Source: Lysobacter capsici
Lineage (GTDB): Bacteria; Pseudomonadota; Gammaproteobacteria; Xanthomonadales; Xanthomonadaceae
Direction of reading: 5' to 3'
Length of the DNA: 64,000 bases
Assembly: GCF_014779555.2 (NCBI RefSeq)
Contig: NZ_CP094357.1
Span: forward strand, 4,278,001-4,342,000
Every line of letters starts with the position of its first letter. Positions within the stretch are counted from its first letter, which is position 1. Below are positions 36,812 through 45,874 of the stretch, in pieces. The notes beneath the pieces were generated by a model, which worked only from the letters and a program-made list of their open reading frames with translations, had not been told where the DNA came from and did not search any database. The translations under genes and the position numbers were made by a program.

Positions 36812-38836
36812 ATGCCCAAGCCCATCGTGTCGTCCCCGCGCGCTCGTCGCAGCGCGCTTGCCCTTGCCCTGACCCTCGCCCTGCCCTTGACCCAGGCGGC
36901 CGCCCAGGATGCCGCCGGTCCGTCCAGCCCCAGCGATACCCGCCACGACAAGGCTACCAGCCTGGACGCGGTCGTCGTTACCGCCACGCCGCTGCAGTCC
37001 AGCGCCGAGGAGCTTGCGCAACCGGTGGAAGTGCTGTCGGGCGAGAAGCTCGACGAGGCGCGCGGCGCCACCCTCGGCGAAACCGTCGGCAAGCTGCCGG
37101 GCGTGCAGAGTTCGAACTTCGGCGCCGGCGTCGGCCGGCCGATCATCCGCGGCATGGAAGGCCCGCGCGTGGGCGTGATGACCGGCGGCCTGGCCAGTCA
37201 GGACGTGTCCACCGTCAGCCAGGACCACAACGCCGCGGTCGAGCCGTTCCTGGCCGACCAGATCGAAGTGCTCAAGGGTCCGGCCACCTTGTTGTACGGC
37301 AGCGGCGCGATCGGCGGCGTGGTCAACATCGTCGACGGCCGCATCGCCGAGAAGCCGCTCGACGAAACCGTGTCCGGCCGCGCCGAAGTGCGCCGCAGCT
37401 CGGTCAGCGACGGCGTCACCGGCATGGCCCGGGTCGACGCCAGCGGCGCCGACGGCGCGCTGGTGCTGCATGCCGACGGCGTGTACCGCAACAACGACGA
37501 TTACAACACCCCGCTCGGCCGCCAGCGCAACAGCTTCGTCGACACCAAGACCGGCGCGCTCGGCGCCTCGCTGGTCGGCGACGTCGGTTTCCTGGGTTTT
37601 TCCGCCGCGCGCTATGAAGACAAGTATGGCAATCCCGGCGAACCGGGCAACGCCGAGGAAGGCGAATCGCCGGTCCACATCGACATGCGCCAGAACCGCT
37701 TCGAACTCAAGGGCGGCATCAACCAGGAATTCGGCATCTTCAGCGGCCTGCGCGCGAGCGTGGCCGATACCGAATACGAACACACCGAATTCGAAGGCAG
37801 CGAAGTCGGCACGCGCTTTCTCAACGACGCCACCGAAGGCCGGCTGGAACTGACCCACAAGCCGCTGGCCGGCTGGGTCGGCGCGATCGGTCTGCAAGGC
37901 TACGAGCGCACCTTCCAGGCGATCGGCGAAGAAGCCTTCGTGCCGAAGACCAAGACCCGCGCGGCCGGCCTGTTCGTGACCGAGCAGCGCAAGTGGGATC
38001 AGCTGCAGATCGAACTGGGCGCGCGCATCGACAAGGTGGAAAGTTCGCCCAGCGGCGCGGCCAAGCGCGATTTCAACCCGCTGAGCCTGTCGGCCGGCGC
38101 GATGTGGAAATTCAACGACGCCTGGCGCCTGACCTTCAACGTCGACCGCGCCGAACGCGCGCCGGCCGAGGAGGAACTGTTCGCCAACGGCCTGCACGCG
38201 GCGACCGCCTCGTTCGAGATCGGCGACGCCGACCTGCGCAAGGAGCGCGCCAACCAGTTCGAACTCGGCCTGCACTACCACGGCGCGAAGTTCGAAGCGA
38301 AGCTGGCCGCGTACCAGACCCGTTTCGACGGTTTCATCTATTTGATCGATACCGGCGCGTTCGAAGAAGACAATCCGGTGCGCCAGTGGAGCCAGGCCGA
38401 CGCCACGTTCAACGGTTTCGAGGGCGAGGCGATCGCGCATCTGTTCGACGGCGACGCCGGCAAGTTCGACGTGCGCCTGTTCGGCGATACCGTGCGCGCC
38501 AAGCTCGACAACGGCGGCGGCAACCTGCCGCGGATCGCGCCGTCGCGCATCGGCGGCGAACTGCGCTGGGACGCCGACAGCTGGCGCGCCTCGCTCGGCG
38601 CGACCCGCTACATGAAGCAGGACAAGGTCGCGCTCAACGAAACCCCGACCGACGGCTACACCCTGGTCGATGCGCACATGGCCTACCACTGGGATTCGGG
38701 CAACCTGGGTTATGAGGTGTTTCTCGACGGCACCAACCTGACCGACCAGGTCGCGCGGGTGCACACCTCGTTCCTCAAGGACAGCGTGGTGCTGCCGGGC
38801 CGCGGCGTCGATTTCGGGGTGCGGGTGTTCTTCTGA
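36812..38836 (+). CDS. znuD: TonB-dependent receptor, ZnuD-like zinc receptor
   Basis: 674 aa with a signal peptide (ALTLALPLTQAAAQ). The N-terminal plug (about residues 45-165) has LDAVVVTATPL, GKLPGVQSSNFGAGVGRP and PIIRGMEGPRVGVMTGG, with QDVSTVSQDHNAAVEPFLAD and QIEVLKGPATLLYGSGAIGG typical of ZnuD. The C-terminal 22-strand barrel ends in Phe (DFGVRVFF). ZnuD imports zinc across the outer membrane under zinc limitation. The Zur box upstream supports that and gives the regulation: repression when zinc is plentiful. The adjoining MerC-like protein may share the task. Confidence 0.88.
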   Translation: MPKPIVSSPRARRSALALALTLALPLTQAAAQDAAGPSSPSDTRHDKATSLDAVVVTATPLQSSAEELAQPVEVLSGEKLDEARGATLGETVGKLPGVQSSNFGAGVGRPIIRGMEGPRVGVMTGGLASQDVSTVSQDHNAAVEPFLADQIEVLKGPATLLYGSGAIGGVVNIVDGRIAEKPLDETVSGRAEVRRSSVSDGVTGMARVDASGADGALVLHADGVYRNNDDYNTPLGRQRNSFVDTKTGALGASLVGDVGFLGFSAARYEDKYGNPGEPGNAEEGESPVHIDMRQNRFELKGGINQEFGIFSGLRASVADTEYEHTEFEGSEVGTRFLNDATEGRLELTHKPLAGWVGAIGLQGYERTFQAIGEEAFVPKTKTRAAGLFVTEQRKWDQLQIELGARIDKVESSPSGAAKRDFNPLSLSAGAMWKFNDAWRLTFNVDRAERAPAEEELFANGLHAATASFEIGDADLRKERANQFELGLHYHGAKFEAKLAAYQTRFDGFIYLIDTGAFEEDNPVRQWSQADATFNGFEGEAIAHLFDGDAGKFDVRLFGDTVRAKLDNGGGNLPRIAPSRIGGELRWDADSWRASLGATRYMKQDKVALNETPTDGYTLVDAHMAYHWDSGNLGYEVFLDGTNLTDQVARVHTSFLKDSVVLPGRGVDFGVRVFF

Positions 38837-38957
38837 CCGTTGCCGCCGATGCATCGTTTGCGGGGTTGAACCGACTCTCTCCAGGTCGCTTGTAGCGCTT
38901 CCCCACAGCCCCGAACGCCGGCCTTCGCGCCGGCGTTTGCGGTTGCGGCGCAAATAG

Positions 38958-38969
38958 GTGTATATACAC
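38958..38969. promoter_or_regulatory. Palindrome before the MarR gene
   Basis: GTGTATATACAC is a perfect 12-bp palindrome ending three bases before the ATG at 38973. A MarR-type protein could bind it and block its own expression and that of the MFS gene. Confidence 0.55.
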
Positions 38970-38972
38970 ATA

Positions 38973-39434
38973 ATGACTATCGGCAACGACTCAATCGCAA
39001 TCGACCCGCCCGCCCCCGGCGTCTGCACCTGTTTTCGCATGCGCAAGCTTTCGCGCCTGATGAGCCAGCGCTACGACCAGGCGCTGGCGCCGGCCGGGGT
39101 CAACCTCAATCAGTACTCGATCCTGCGCCGTACCGGCGGCCAGGGCCGGCCGCTGGGCGAGATCGCGCACGAACTGGGCATGGACCGCAGCACCTTGAGC
39201 CGCGACCTCAAGCCGCTGGTCGAAGCGGGCTGGATCGAAGCGGTCGCCGGCGGCGACGCGCGCCAGCGGCGGCTGCGCATCACCCGCGCCGGGCGCAAGG
39301 TGATCGACCGCGCGATGCCGCTGTGGCGGGCGGCGCAGGACGAGATCAATCGTGGGCTGGGGATGGATGGGATAGCGTTGCTGCATGCGCAGTTGGATGC
39401 GGCGATTGCGCAGTTGCAGGGGGCTATTCGCTGA
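38973..39434 (+). CDS. MarR-family transcriptional regulator
   Basis: 153 aa from the ATG at 38973; a GTG at 38958 inside the upstream palindrome is the alternative start. The winged helix is shown by NLNQYSILRRTGGQGRPLGE, then IAHELGMDRSTLSRDLKPLV and the wing GDARQRRLRITRAGRKV. An N-terminal CTCFRMRKLSRL cysteine pair (positions near 19 and 21) might sense oxidants or metals. The MFS gene follows 340 bases later on the same strand and is its most likely target. Confidence 0.9.
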   Translation: MTIGNDSIAIDPPAPGVCTCFRMRKLSRLMSQRYDQALAPAGVNLNQYSILRRTGGQGRPLGEIAHELGMDRSTLSRDLKPLVEAGWIEAVAGGDARQRRLRITRAGRKVIDRAMPLWRAAQDEINRGLGMDGIALLHAQLDAAIAQLQGAIR

Positions 39435-39774
39435 TGAGATCACTTTCTGCCCGGGCATGCCCGTCCGCTTCAACCGCCGCGCAACTCACCTACCGTCATT
39501 CCCGCGTTCGCGGGAATGACGTTCTGGTGAGATCACCCTGACTTGTGTGGATGTTCGGCTCCGCCGAAGTAAAGCAGAGCCCGCCTTCGCGGAAATGACG
39601 GCAAAAGCAGGAGCTGTGTAGCAAAGACTGCAACGTGAGTGCGACTGCAATCGAAACCGAGCTGGAACTGGAACTAAAGCCAGAAACCCGGACCGAAACC
39701 AGAAAATTTTCCTCTCCAAATCCCGCACCGCAAACCCCGCACATCACGCCGCCCCACCCGCCGCCGAGTTCCCC
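39435..39774 (+). other. Intergenic region before the MFS gene
   Basis: 340 bases with a perfect hairpin repeat at 39494-39521 and a degenerate half copy near 39581-39598. The following 170 bases are less GC-rich (for example AACTGGAACTAAAGCCAGAA) and probably hold the MFS promoter. No gene is evident. Confidence 0.5.
39494..39521. repeat. Hairpin-forming intergenic repeat
   Basis: CGTCATTCCCGCG and CGCGGGAATGACG form a perfect 13-bp stem with a two-base centre. This sequence is a dispersed repeat in many proteobacterial genomes. A degenerate copy follows about 65 bases later. Confidence 0.8.
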
Positions 39775-41028
39775 ATGACACCCACCCCAACCGCGTCTCT
39801 TGGCCCCAAGCCCGCCTCCTACTGGCCGCTGCTGCTTGCCGCCACCGCGATGCTGATGATCACCATGGGCATCCGCCAATCGCAGGGGCTGCTGATCAAG
39901 CCGATCGGTCGCAGCACCGGGCTGGGCATCGCCGAGATCAGTTTCGCGCTCGCGATCGGTCAGTTCGTGTGGGGCGCGGTGCAGCCGGTGTTCGGTGCAC
40001 TGGCCGATCAGCGCGGGCCCGGGCGGGTGCTGGTGTTCGGTGGCGTGCTATTGATCGCTGGCATGGCGCTGACGCCGCTGGTGTCTTCGCAATGGGGATT
40101 GATCGTCACTCTGGGCCTGCTGGGCGCGGCCGGCGCGGGCGCGGGCAGTTTCTCGATCCTGATCGGCGCGACCGCGCAACGCCTGCCGGCGGAAAAGCGC
40201 TCGATGGCGGCCGGGGTGATCAACGCCGGCGGCTCGATGGGCCAGTTCGTGTTCGCGCCGCTGGTGCAGGCGGTGATCGCCGCGGCGGGCTGGATGGCGG
40301 CGATGTGGACGCTGGCCGCGGCCGCGGTCGCCACCCTGCCCTTGGCCTGGCCCTTGCGGCGCCGCGCCGAGACGGCCACGCCGTCGGCGTCGACATTCAA
40401 CGCCGCGCCGGGCATCGGCTTGCGCGAGCAACTGCGCATCGCCTTGCGCGATCGCAGCTACTGGATGCTGCACCTGGGCTTTTTCACCTGCGGCTTCCAC
40501 ATCGCTTTCCTGGTCACCCATCTGCCCGGCGAGATCGCGCTGTGCGGGCTGTCGGACAACGTGTCGGCGATGGCGCTGGCCTTGATCGGCCTGTTCAACG
40601 TCGCCGGCAGTCTGGCCGCGGGCTGGCTCGGCCAGCGCTATCGCATGAAGCATCTGCTCGCGCTGATGTATGCCAGCCGCGCCGCGATGATCGCGATCTA
40701 TCTGATCTCGCCGCCGACGCCGCTGACCTTCTATCTGTTCGCCGCGGGCCTGGGCGTGACCTGGCTGGCCACGGTGCCGCCGACCGCGGGGCTGGTCGGC
40801 AAACTGTTCGGTCCGCGCTACCTGGGCACGCTGTTCGGGCTGACCTTGCTGTCGCACCAGATCGGCGGTTTCTTCGGCGCCTGGCTCGGCGGCGTGGCGA
40901 TGGCCAAGTTCGGCGACTACACCTGGATGTGGTACGCCGACATCGCGTTGGCGCTGATCGCGGCGCTGGCGAATCTGCCGATTCGCGAGGCGCGGCCGGT
41001 GCGGGTGGGTGGGTTGGCGGCGGCTTGA
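39775..41028 (+). CDS. MFS transporter
   Basis: 417 aa with 12 predicted membrane helices, for example WPLLLAATAMLMITMGIR (helix 1), LIVTLGLLGAAGAGAGSFSI, and LTFYLFAAGLGVTWLATVPP. The loop ALADQRGPGRVLV between helices 2 and 3 is the conserved MFS motif A. It resembles the OFA/monocarboxylate group of exporters and antiporters; the substrate cannot be told. The MarR gene upstream suggests induced expression. The stop overlaps a heptamer tandem repeat. Confidence 0.88.
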   Translation: MTPTPTASLGPKPASYWPLLLAATAMLMITMGIRQSQGLLIKPIGRSTGLGIAEISFALAIGQFVWGAVQPVFGALADQRGPGRVLVFGGVLLIAGMALTPLVSSQWGLIVTLGLLGAAGAGAGSFSILIGATAQRLPAEKRSMAAGVINAGGSMGQFVFAPLVQAVIAAAGWMAAMWTLAAAAVATLPLAWPLRRRAETATPSASTFNAAPGIGLREQLRIALRDRSYWMLHLGFFTCGFHIAFLVTHLPGEIALCGLSDNVSAMALALIGLFNVAGSLAAGWLGQRYRMKHLLALMYASRAAMIAIYLISPPTPLTFYLFAAGLGVTWLATVPPTAGLVGKLFGPRYLGTLFGLTLLSHQIGGFFGAWLGGVAMAKFGDYTWMWYADIALALIAALANLPIREARPVRVGGLAAA

Positions 41029-41094
41029 TTCGGGATTCGGGATTCGGGATTCGGGATTCGGGATTCGGGAATCGGGAATCGGGAATCGGGAATC
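41027..41094 (+). repeat. Heptamer tandem repeat
   Basis: GATTCGG repeats five times and then GAATCGG about four times, beginning within the stop codon of the MFS gene. The single-base switch from T to A at the third position of the unit makes the two halves partly complementary (GATTCGG pairs imperfectly with its own reverse in the GAATCGG part). Confidence 0.85.
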
Positions 41095-41503
41095 GATCGA
41101 TGATTCGATGCTCGGGAGTCGACGTCGAGCATCAGACGCGACGAATCCCTCCTATCTGTTCTCCCCTTTGAAAAAGGGGGGTCAGGGGGGATTTGCTCTT
41201 ACGATCAGATCGCCGCGCACTGCCGCGAAAAGCAAATCCCCCGCGCCAGTCGGCGACGGTGAGACTTCACGCAACGCAGGGCGCAGCCCCCTTTTTCAAA
41301 GGGGGCGAATTCTCGCGGTGATTCTTTGACAAGCGAGTTGCCGCGGTCGAGCAGCTTGCCGCAGTCGACCGGCGCATGCGTTTGCGAAGCAGCCGCTGCG
41401 AGTCGTTGAGCTGCCCGAAACCGCGTTTACACAAACTCCGAGCAGGCCAAGACACCTGCGTAGCCTCGCCAGGACGTTTGAGCGACCTACGCCACTCAGC
41501 GCT
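41095..41503. other. Intergenic region between convergent genes MFS and zur
   Basis: About 410 bases with palindromic element copy C (41161-41309). After it, 190 bases show no gene or clear hairpin. Confidence 0.45.
41161..41309. repeat. Palindromic intergenic element, copy C
   Basis: It opens CTCCCCTTTGAAAAAGGGGG with GGGGGGATTTGCTCTT and closes with AAAAGCAAATCCCCC, an insert of about 55 bases, and GCCCCCTTTTTCAAAGGGGG. Compared with copies B and D the insert lies in the other half, so the element is reversed. Confidence 0.78.
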
Positions 41504-42001
41504 TTAAGCCTGCGCCGCCTTCGCCTCGACGCAATCCGCGCACAGCCCATGCACTTCCAGCGTCTGCGCCTGCGGCACGAAACCCAGCGCGCGCGCGCGG
41601 CTTTCCAGCAGGTCGACGATGCGCTCGTCTTCCAGCTCCATCGCCGACTGACAGTTGTCGCAGATCAGGAACGGCACCGCGTGCTGGGCGCCGCCGGGAT
41701 GATGGCAGCCCACGAACGCGTTGATCGACGCGAGCTTATGGATGAAACCGTGCTCGAGCAGGAAATCCAGCGCGCGGTAGATCGTCGGCGGCGCCGCGGC
41801 GTCGTGGGTGGCTTTCATCTGATCGAGCAGGTCGTAAGCCTTCATCGGTTTGCCGGCCGCGGCGATCAGGCGCAAGGCATGCGCGCGGATCGGGGTCAGC
41901 CGCAGCCCGCGCTGCTCGCAGGCCCGCTCGACCTCATGCACGAAGGCGTCGCCGTCGTGGACGTGGTGCTGGGGATCGGTGCAGGCGTGGCTGGTGCTCA
42001 T
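41504..42001 (-). CDS. zur: Zinc uptake regulator of the Fur family
   Basis: 165 aa. GGAG upstream of the ATG at 42001. The N-terminal winged helix (LRLTPIRAHALRLIAAAGKP and APPTIYRALDFLLEHGFIHK) is followed by a dimer domain with two CxxC pairs (LICDNC and GLCADC) for structural zinc and a further VGCHHPGG metal site. These features separate Zur from Fur. It represses zinc-uptake genes when zinc is bound; the Zur box 36741-36763 upstream of znuD is a likely local target. Confidence 0.9.
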   Translation of the reverse strand: MSTSHACTDPQHHVHDGDAFVHEVERACEQRGLRLTPIRAHALRLIAAAGKPMKAYDLLDQMKATHDAAAPPTIYRALDFLLEHGFIHKLASINAFVGCHHPGGAQHAVPFLICDNCQSAMELEDERIVDLLESRARALGFVPQAQTLEVHGLCADCVEAKAAQA

Positions 42002-42032
42002 GGCGGACTCCGTGGTCGCGGCGCGGTTGAAC

Positions 42033-43430
42033 CTACGCAGGGATCTTAGTAAGGGCGGCGTCGATGCGTTGCAAGGCCCCGGCCTGGCCGGCCAGGTACA
42101 CCGTATGCGAGATATCCGGACTGACCTGGGTGCCGGTGATCGCCACCCGCAGCGGCTGGGCGACCTTGCCCATGCCCAGCCCCAGCGCGTCGGCGGCCTC
42201 GTGCAGCGCGGCAGCGACCTTGTCGGCGCTCCACTCGCTCAGCGCGGCCAGACGCGAGCGCGCTTCGCTCAACGGCGCCTGCGCGGCGGCGTTGAGGTGC
42301 TTGGCGACCGCGGCTTCGTCGTAGCTCTCCAGCGGGCGATACCACACCGCCGCGCGCTCGGCCATGTCCTTGAGCGTCTGCACCCGGTCGCGCAGCGCGA
42401 TCACCACGTCGGCCGCGGCCGGACCGCTGCTCAGGTCATAGCCGTTGTTGAGCAGATGCCACTGCAGGTGCTTGCCGACCTCGACCGGATCGTCGCTCTT
42501 GAGGTACTGCTGATTCATCCACCCCAGCTTGGCCGCGTCCAGGCGCGAGGGGCTGGAATTGACGTCGGACAGCTGGAACAGCGCGGTCATTTCCGGGATC
42601 GAGAAGATTTCCTGATCGCCGTGCGACCAGCCCAGACGGACCAGATAATTGAGCAGCGCATGCGGCAGATAGCCTTCGTCGCGGTACTGCATCACATCGG
42701 CCGCGCCGGTGCGCTTGGACAGCTTCTTGCCCTCGTGGTCGAGGATCATCGGCAGATGCGCGAAATGCGGCACCGGCGCGCCCAGCGCCTGGTAGATGTT
42801 GATCTGGCGCGGGGTGTTGTTGACATGATCGTCGCCGCGCACGACATCGGTGATGCCCATGTCCAGATCGTCGACGACCACGGCGAAGTTGTAGGTCGGA
42901 TAGCCGTCGGCGCGGAAGATCACCAGATCGTCGAGCTCGCTGTTGGCGATCTCGATCCGGCCCTTGACCTTGTCCTCCAGCACCACCGTGCCGTCGAGCG
43001 GATTCTTGAACCGGATCACCCGGTTGGGATCGTCGCGGTACGGCTCGTTGCGATCGCGGTACGCGCCGTTGTAACGCGGCTTCTCCTTGGCCGCCTCGGC
43101 CGCTTCGCGCGCGGCCTGCAACTCTTCCTTGCTCTCGTAGGCGTAATACGCGGTGCCGGCCGCGACCATCTGCTCGGCGACCTCGCGGTAACGCTCCAGA
43201 CGATGGGTCTGGTAGATCGGGCCCTCGTCGTAGTCCAGGCCCAGCCACTGCATCGCTTCCAGGATCGCGTCGATCGCGGCCTGGGTGCTGCGCTCGCGGT
43301 CGGTGTCCTCGATGCGCAGGATGAACTGGCCGCCCGCGCGGCGCGCTTCCAGCCAGCAGTACAGCGCGGTGCGCGCGCCGCCGATGTGCAGGTAACCGGT
43401 GGGGCTGGGGGCGAAGCGGGTGCGGGTCAT
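42033..43430 (-). CDS. gltX: Glutamyl-tRNA synthetase
   Basis: 465 aa, the usual length. It charges tRNA-Glu with glutamate. The class I signatures are [13 protein letters not shown] (HIGH) near the N terminus and [11 protein letters not shown] (KMSKS-like) around residue 240. [10 protein letters not shown] and [10 protein letters not shown]-like sequence ([12 protein letters not shown]) are family-typical. The ATG at 43430 gives the canonical [13 protein letters not shown] terminus. It lies 31 bases upstream of zur on the same strand and could be co-transcribed with it. Confidence 0.97.
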   Translation of the reverse strand: MTRTRFAPSPTGYLHIGGARTALYCWLEARRAGGQFILRIEDTDRERSTQAAIDAILEAMQWLGLDYDEGPIYQTHRLERYREVAEQMVAAGTAYYAYESKEELQAAREAAEAAKEKPRYNGAYRDRNEPYRDDPNRVIRFKNPLDGTVVLEDKVKGRIEIANSELDDLVIFRADGYPTYNFAVVVDDLDMGITDVVRGDDHVNNTPRQINIYQALGAPVPHFAHLPMILDHEGKKLSKRTGAADVMQYRDEGYLPHALLNYLVRLGWSHGDQEIFSIPEMTALFQLSDVNSSPSRLDAAKLGWMNQQYLKSDDPVEVGKHLQWHLLNNGYDLSSGPAAADVVIALRDRVQTLKDMAERAAVWYRPLESYDEAAVAKHLNAAAQAPLSEARSRLAALSEWSADKVAAALHEAADALGLGMGKVAQPLRVAITGTQVSPDISHTVYLAGQAGALQRIDAALTKIPA

Positions 43431-43627
43431 GCGGGGCTCGGGTGGATCGGGGAATCGCGCATTTTAACGGACTGGCGGTGGCGATGGCGGCAACGGCCGC
43501 GCGACGCCGCGCTCAAGCGCCCGCAACACCGCGAAAGCGCCGGCCCGCAAGGTTTTCGGCCGATCCCAAGCGCCTGGTACGAGCGCCCACCCACGCCGCC
43601 CAGGCGCGGTGTTTTAGACTAGCGGCC

Positions 43628-44362
43628 ATGACCACCCTCTTCATCTCCGACCTCCACCTCGACGCCGAGCGTCCGCAGATCACCGAGCTGTTCGGCCGCT
43701 TCGTGCGCGGCGAGGCGCGCCAGGCCGATGCGCTGTACATCCTCGGCGACCTGTTCGAAGCCTGGGTCGGCGACGACGACCCGTCCGACACCGGCGCCTA
43801 CGTCGCCAGCGAACTCAAGGCGCTCGGCGACAGCGGCGTGCCGGTGTTCTTCATCCGCGGCAATCGCGATTTCCTGCTCGGCGCCGACTACGCGGCGCGC
43901 GCCGGCATGCGCCTGCTGCCCGATCCGTCGGTGATCGTGCTGTACGGCCAGCCGGTGTTGATCGGCCACGGCGATCTGCTGTGCACCGACGATATCGCCT
44001 ACCAGCAGTTCCGCGCCCAGACCCGGCATCCGGCCTGGCAGGCGCAGTTCCTGGCCCAGCCGCTCGCGGCGCGGCTGGCGTTCGCGCAGCAGGCGCGCGC
44101 GGCGAGCAAGGCGCATCAGGCCGGGCTCAAGGACGACGGGCGCATGGAAACCATCACCGATGTCGCCGCGGACACGGTCGCCGAAACTTTCGCCCGCTAC
44201 GGCATCGACACCCTCATCCACGGCCACACCCATCGTCCGGCCGTGCATACGCTCGAGGTCGGCGGGCGCTCACGCACCCGCATCGTGCTCGGCGATTGGT
44301 ACGAACAAGGCTCGGTGCTGCGGGTGGATCGCGACGGCATGCAGTTGCAGACGCTGAGCTGA
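43628..44362 (+). CDS. lpxH: UDP-2,3-diacylglucosamine pyrophosphatase
   Basis: 244 aa. It hydrolyses UDP-2,3-diacylglucosamine to lipid X and UMP, the fourth step of lipid A synthesis, at the inner membrane. The calcineurin-type metallophosphatase motifs are [45 protein letters not shown] and LIHGHTHRP, which together provide the two-manganese site. The start at 43628 puts SDLHL at the usual position. Divergent from gltX. Confidence 0.96.
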   Translation: MTTLFISDLHLDAERPQITELFGRFVRGEARQADALYILGDLFEAWVGDDDPSDTGAYVASELKALGDSGVPVFFIRGNRDFLLGADYAARAGMRLLPDPSVIVLYGQPVLIGHGDLLCTDDIAYQQFRAQTRHPAWQAQFLAQPLAARLAFAQQARAASKAHQAGLKDDGRMETITDVAADTVAETFARYGIDTLIHGHTHRPAVHTLEVGGRSRTRIVLGDWYEQGSVLRVDRDGMQLQTLS

Positions 44363-44406
44363 GGCCGCCGAGAGCCGTCGAGTAACGACGCCACGACCGC
44401 CGGCGC

Positions 44407-45699
44407 TCATTGCTCCGGCGATGCCCAGCGCACCGAGCGCGCGACCGCTTCGGCCCATTCGCGCGGCGCGTCGAGTTCGTCGCTGATGGTCAGCAGCAGC
44501 ACCCGGCCATCGACCGCGCAAGCCGCGTACAGATGCCGCACCCGCGCTTGTGCGTCTTCCTCCCAGCGCGCAGTGGCCACAATCTCGTCCTGGGCCCAGG
44601 CCAGATCGGCCGGGCCGTCGCGATTGGCGGTTTCCAGCAGCTCCGCCGCGGGCGGCAGGCTGCCGTCGGCGGCCGCGATGCTCAACGAACTGACATAGAC
44701 CGCGCGCCGGTCGCCGACGTATTGCAGGTTGTTGCCGTCGTTGAGCTCGTGTTCCTTGAAATGCCCCGGCACCTCGACGCTCCATGGCCCGCCGTACAGC
44801 GCGTGCCGGGTCGGCAGGCGCTTGTAGCCCGGCCCCTCGCGCTGCGGCAGTTCGATTTCCGCGCCGCGATCGAGCAGCCATTGCAGTTCGTCGCGCACCT
44901 CCGGTTCGAGCGCGCGGCGCGGATCGATCGCGGTCGCGCGGCGATCGCTGTCGAGCACCCGCCGCAACACGTCGCGTTCGGCCTGATCGCGCGGACCGAC
45001 CCAGTTCACGTCGCACCACACGCCCACGCGCGCCAGCCCGCTCCAGAAATCGGCGCCGAAACCCGGCTGCCACCACGGAAAGAATTCGCTCGCCGCCGCC
45101 AGCGCTTCGGCTTCGCTCGCGGCGATGCGTTCGAAACGATCTTCGCTCCAGATTCCCATCGGCGAACCGACGAAGCCGCCGATGCGCGGCATCGGCCCGA
45201 TCGGCATGGATACGAACAGATCCTGCGCATCGCGCCGCTGCAACAGCAGCTGCGCCACCTGCCGCAGCCAGATCGCCATCTCGTCCTGCAGTTGCGCCAG
45301 ATCGCGGCCGTTCGCGTAGCCGGTCTCGTCGCCGCAAGCCTCGTCGTCGACTTCGTCCCAGCGCCAGCGCAGGCCCCATTGCGCGGCGATGCGATCGAGC
45401 AGGTCGAGCAGAAACGCGTGATAGCCCGGCCCGACCGTGTTGGTGCGGGCGCAGGCGATCAGGCTGCCGTCGGCGCGCAGCTCGATCGACAGCCCTTCCT
45501 CGGCCGGATGCCAGGCGAGGGTCGCGCCGTGCTCGCCCTGCCATACCTGCAGGCGCTCGCGCAGCACCGGCTCGGGCAAGGCCTCGAGGTAGGTGCGCTG
45601 AAATTCGCGCAGCAACGCCGGCACGCTCGGCTTGGCCCACATGCGCCGCTTCCACGGCGTGCTGACGACCTGAAACCCGATACCCATGCTGCCCCCCAT
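44407..45699 (-). CDS. Hypothetical protein
   Basis: 430 aa from the ATG at 45699, with an in-frame ATG at 45687 (MGIGFQVVSTPWKRR) that is an equally good start. It is soluble, Trp- and acid-rich, without a signal peptide or membrane helix. Visible stretches are AFLLDLLDRIAAQWGLRW near residue 95 and RVGVWCDVNWVGPRDQAERD near residue 235. I do not recognise any enzyme motif and cannot assign a function. The neighbouring lpxH is convergent. Confidence 0.7.
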   Translation of the reverse strand: MGGSMGIGFQVVSTPWKRRMWAKPSVPALLREFQRTYLEALPEPVLRERLQVWQGEHGATLAWHPAEEGLSIELRADGSLIACARTNTVGPGYHAFLLDLLDRIAAQWGLRWRWDEVDDEACGDETGYANGRDLAQLQDEMAIWLRQVAQLLLQRRDAQDLFVSMPIGPMPRIGGFVGSPMGIWSEDRFERIAASEAEALAAASEFFPWWQPGFGADFWSGLARVGVWCDVNWVGPRDQAERDVLRRVLDSDRRATAIDPRRALEPEVRDELQWLLDRGAEIELPQREGPGYKRLPTRHALYGGPWSVEVPGHFKEHELNDGNNLQYVGDRRAVYVSSLSIAAADGSLPPAAELLETANRDGPADLAWAQDEIVATARWEEDAQARVRHLYAACAVDGRVLLLTISDELDAPREWAEAVARSVRWASPEQ

Positions 45700-45770
45700 C
45701 GCTCGCGTCCCCGGACGAATGCTAACGAGTTTTCGCTATGCGCAACGAGGGGTATTGCAGGCACACATGC

Positions 45771-45796
45771 GAACGCCCGGACGGTGCCGGGCGTTC
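45771..45796. terminator. Strong hairpin without T-run between genes
   Basis: GAACGCCCGG (45771-45780) and CCGGGCGTTC (45787-45796) form a ten-base stem with a six-base loop. It lies downstream of the TonB-receptor gene on the minus strand. No T-run follows, so it may be a weak terminator or an RNA-protecting stem. Confidence 0.45.
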
Positions 45797-45874
45797 GCTG
45801 CCTTGCATGCGCGTGCCTTCAATGCACGCGGTCTATGTCATCGGTCACGGCCGTATTGAACACAGCGGGATCGA

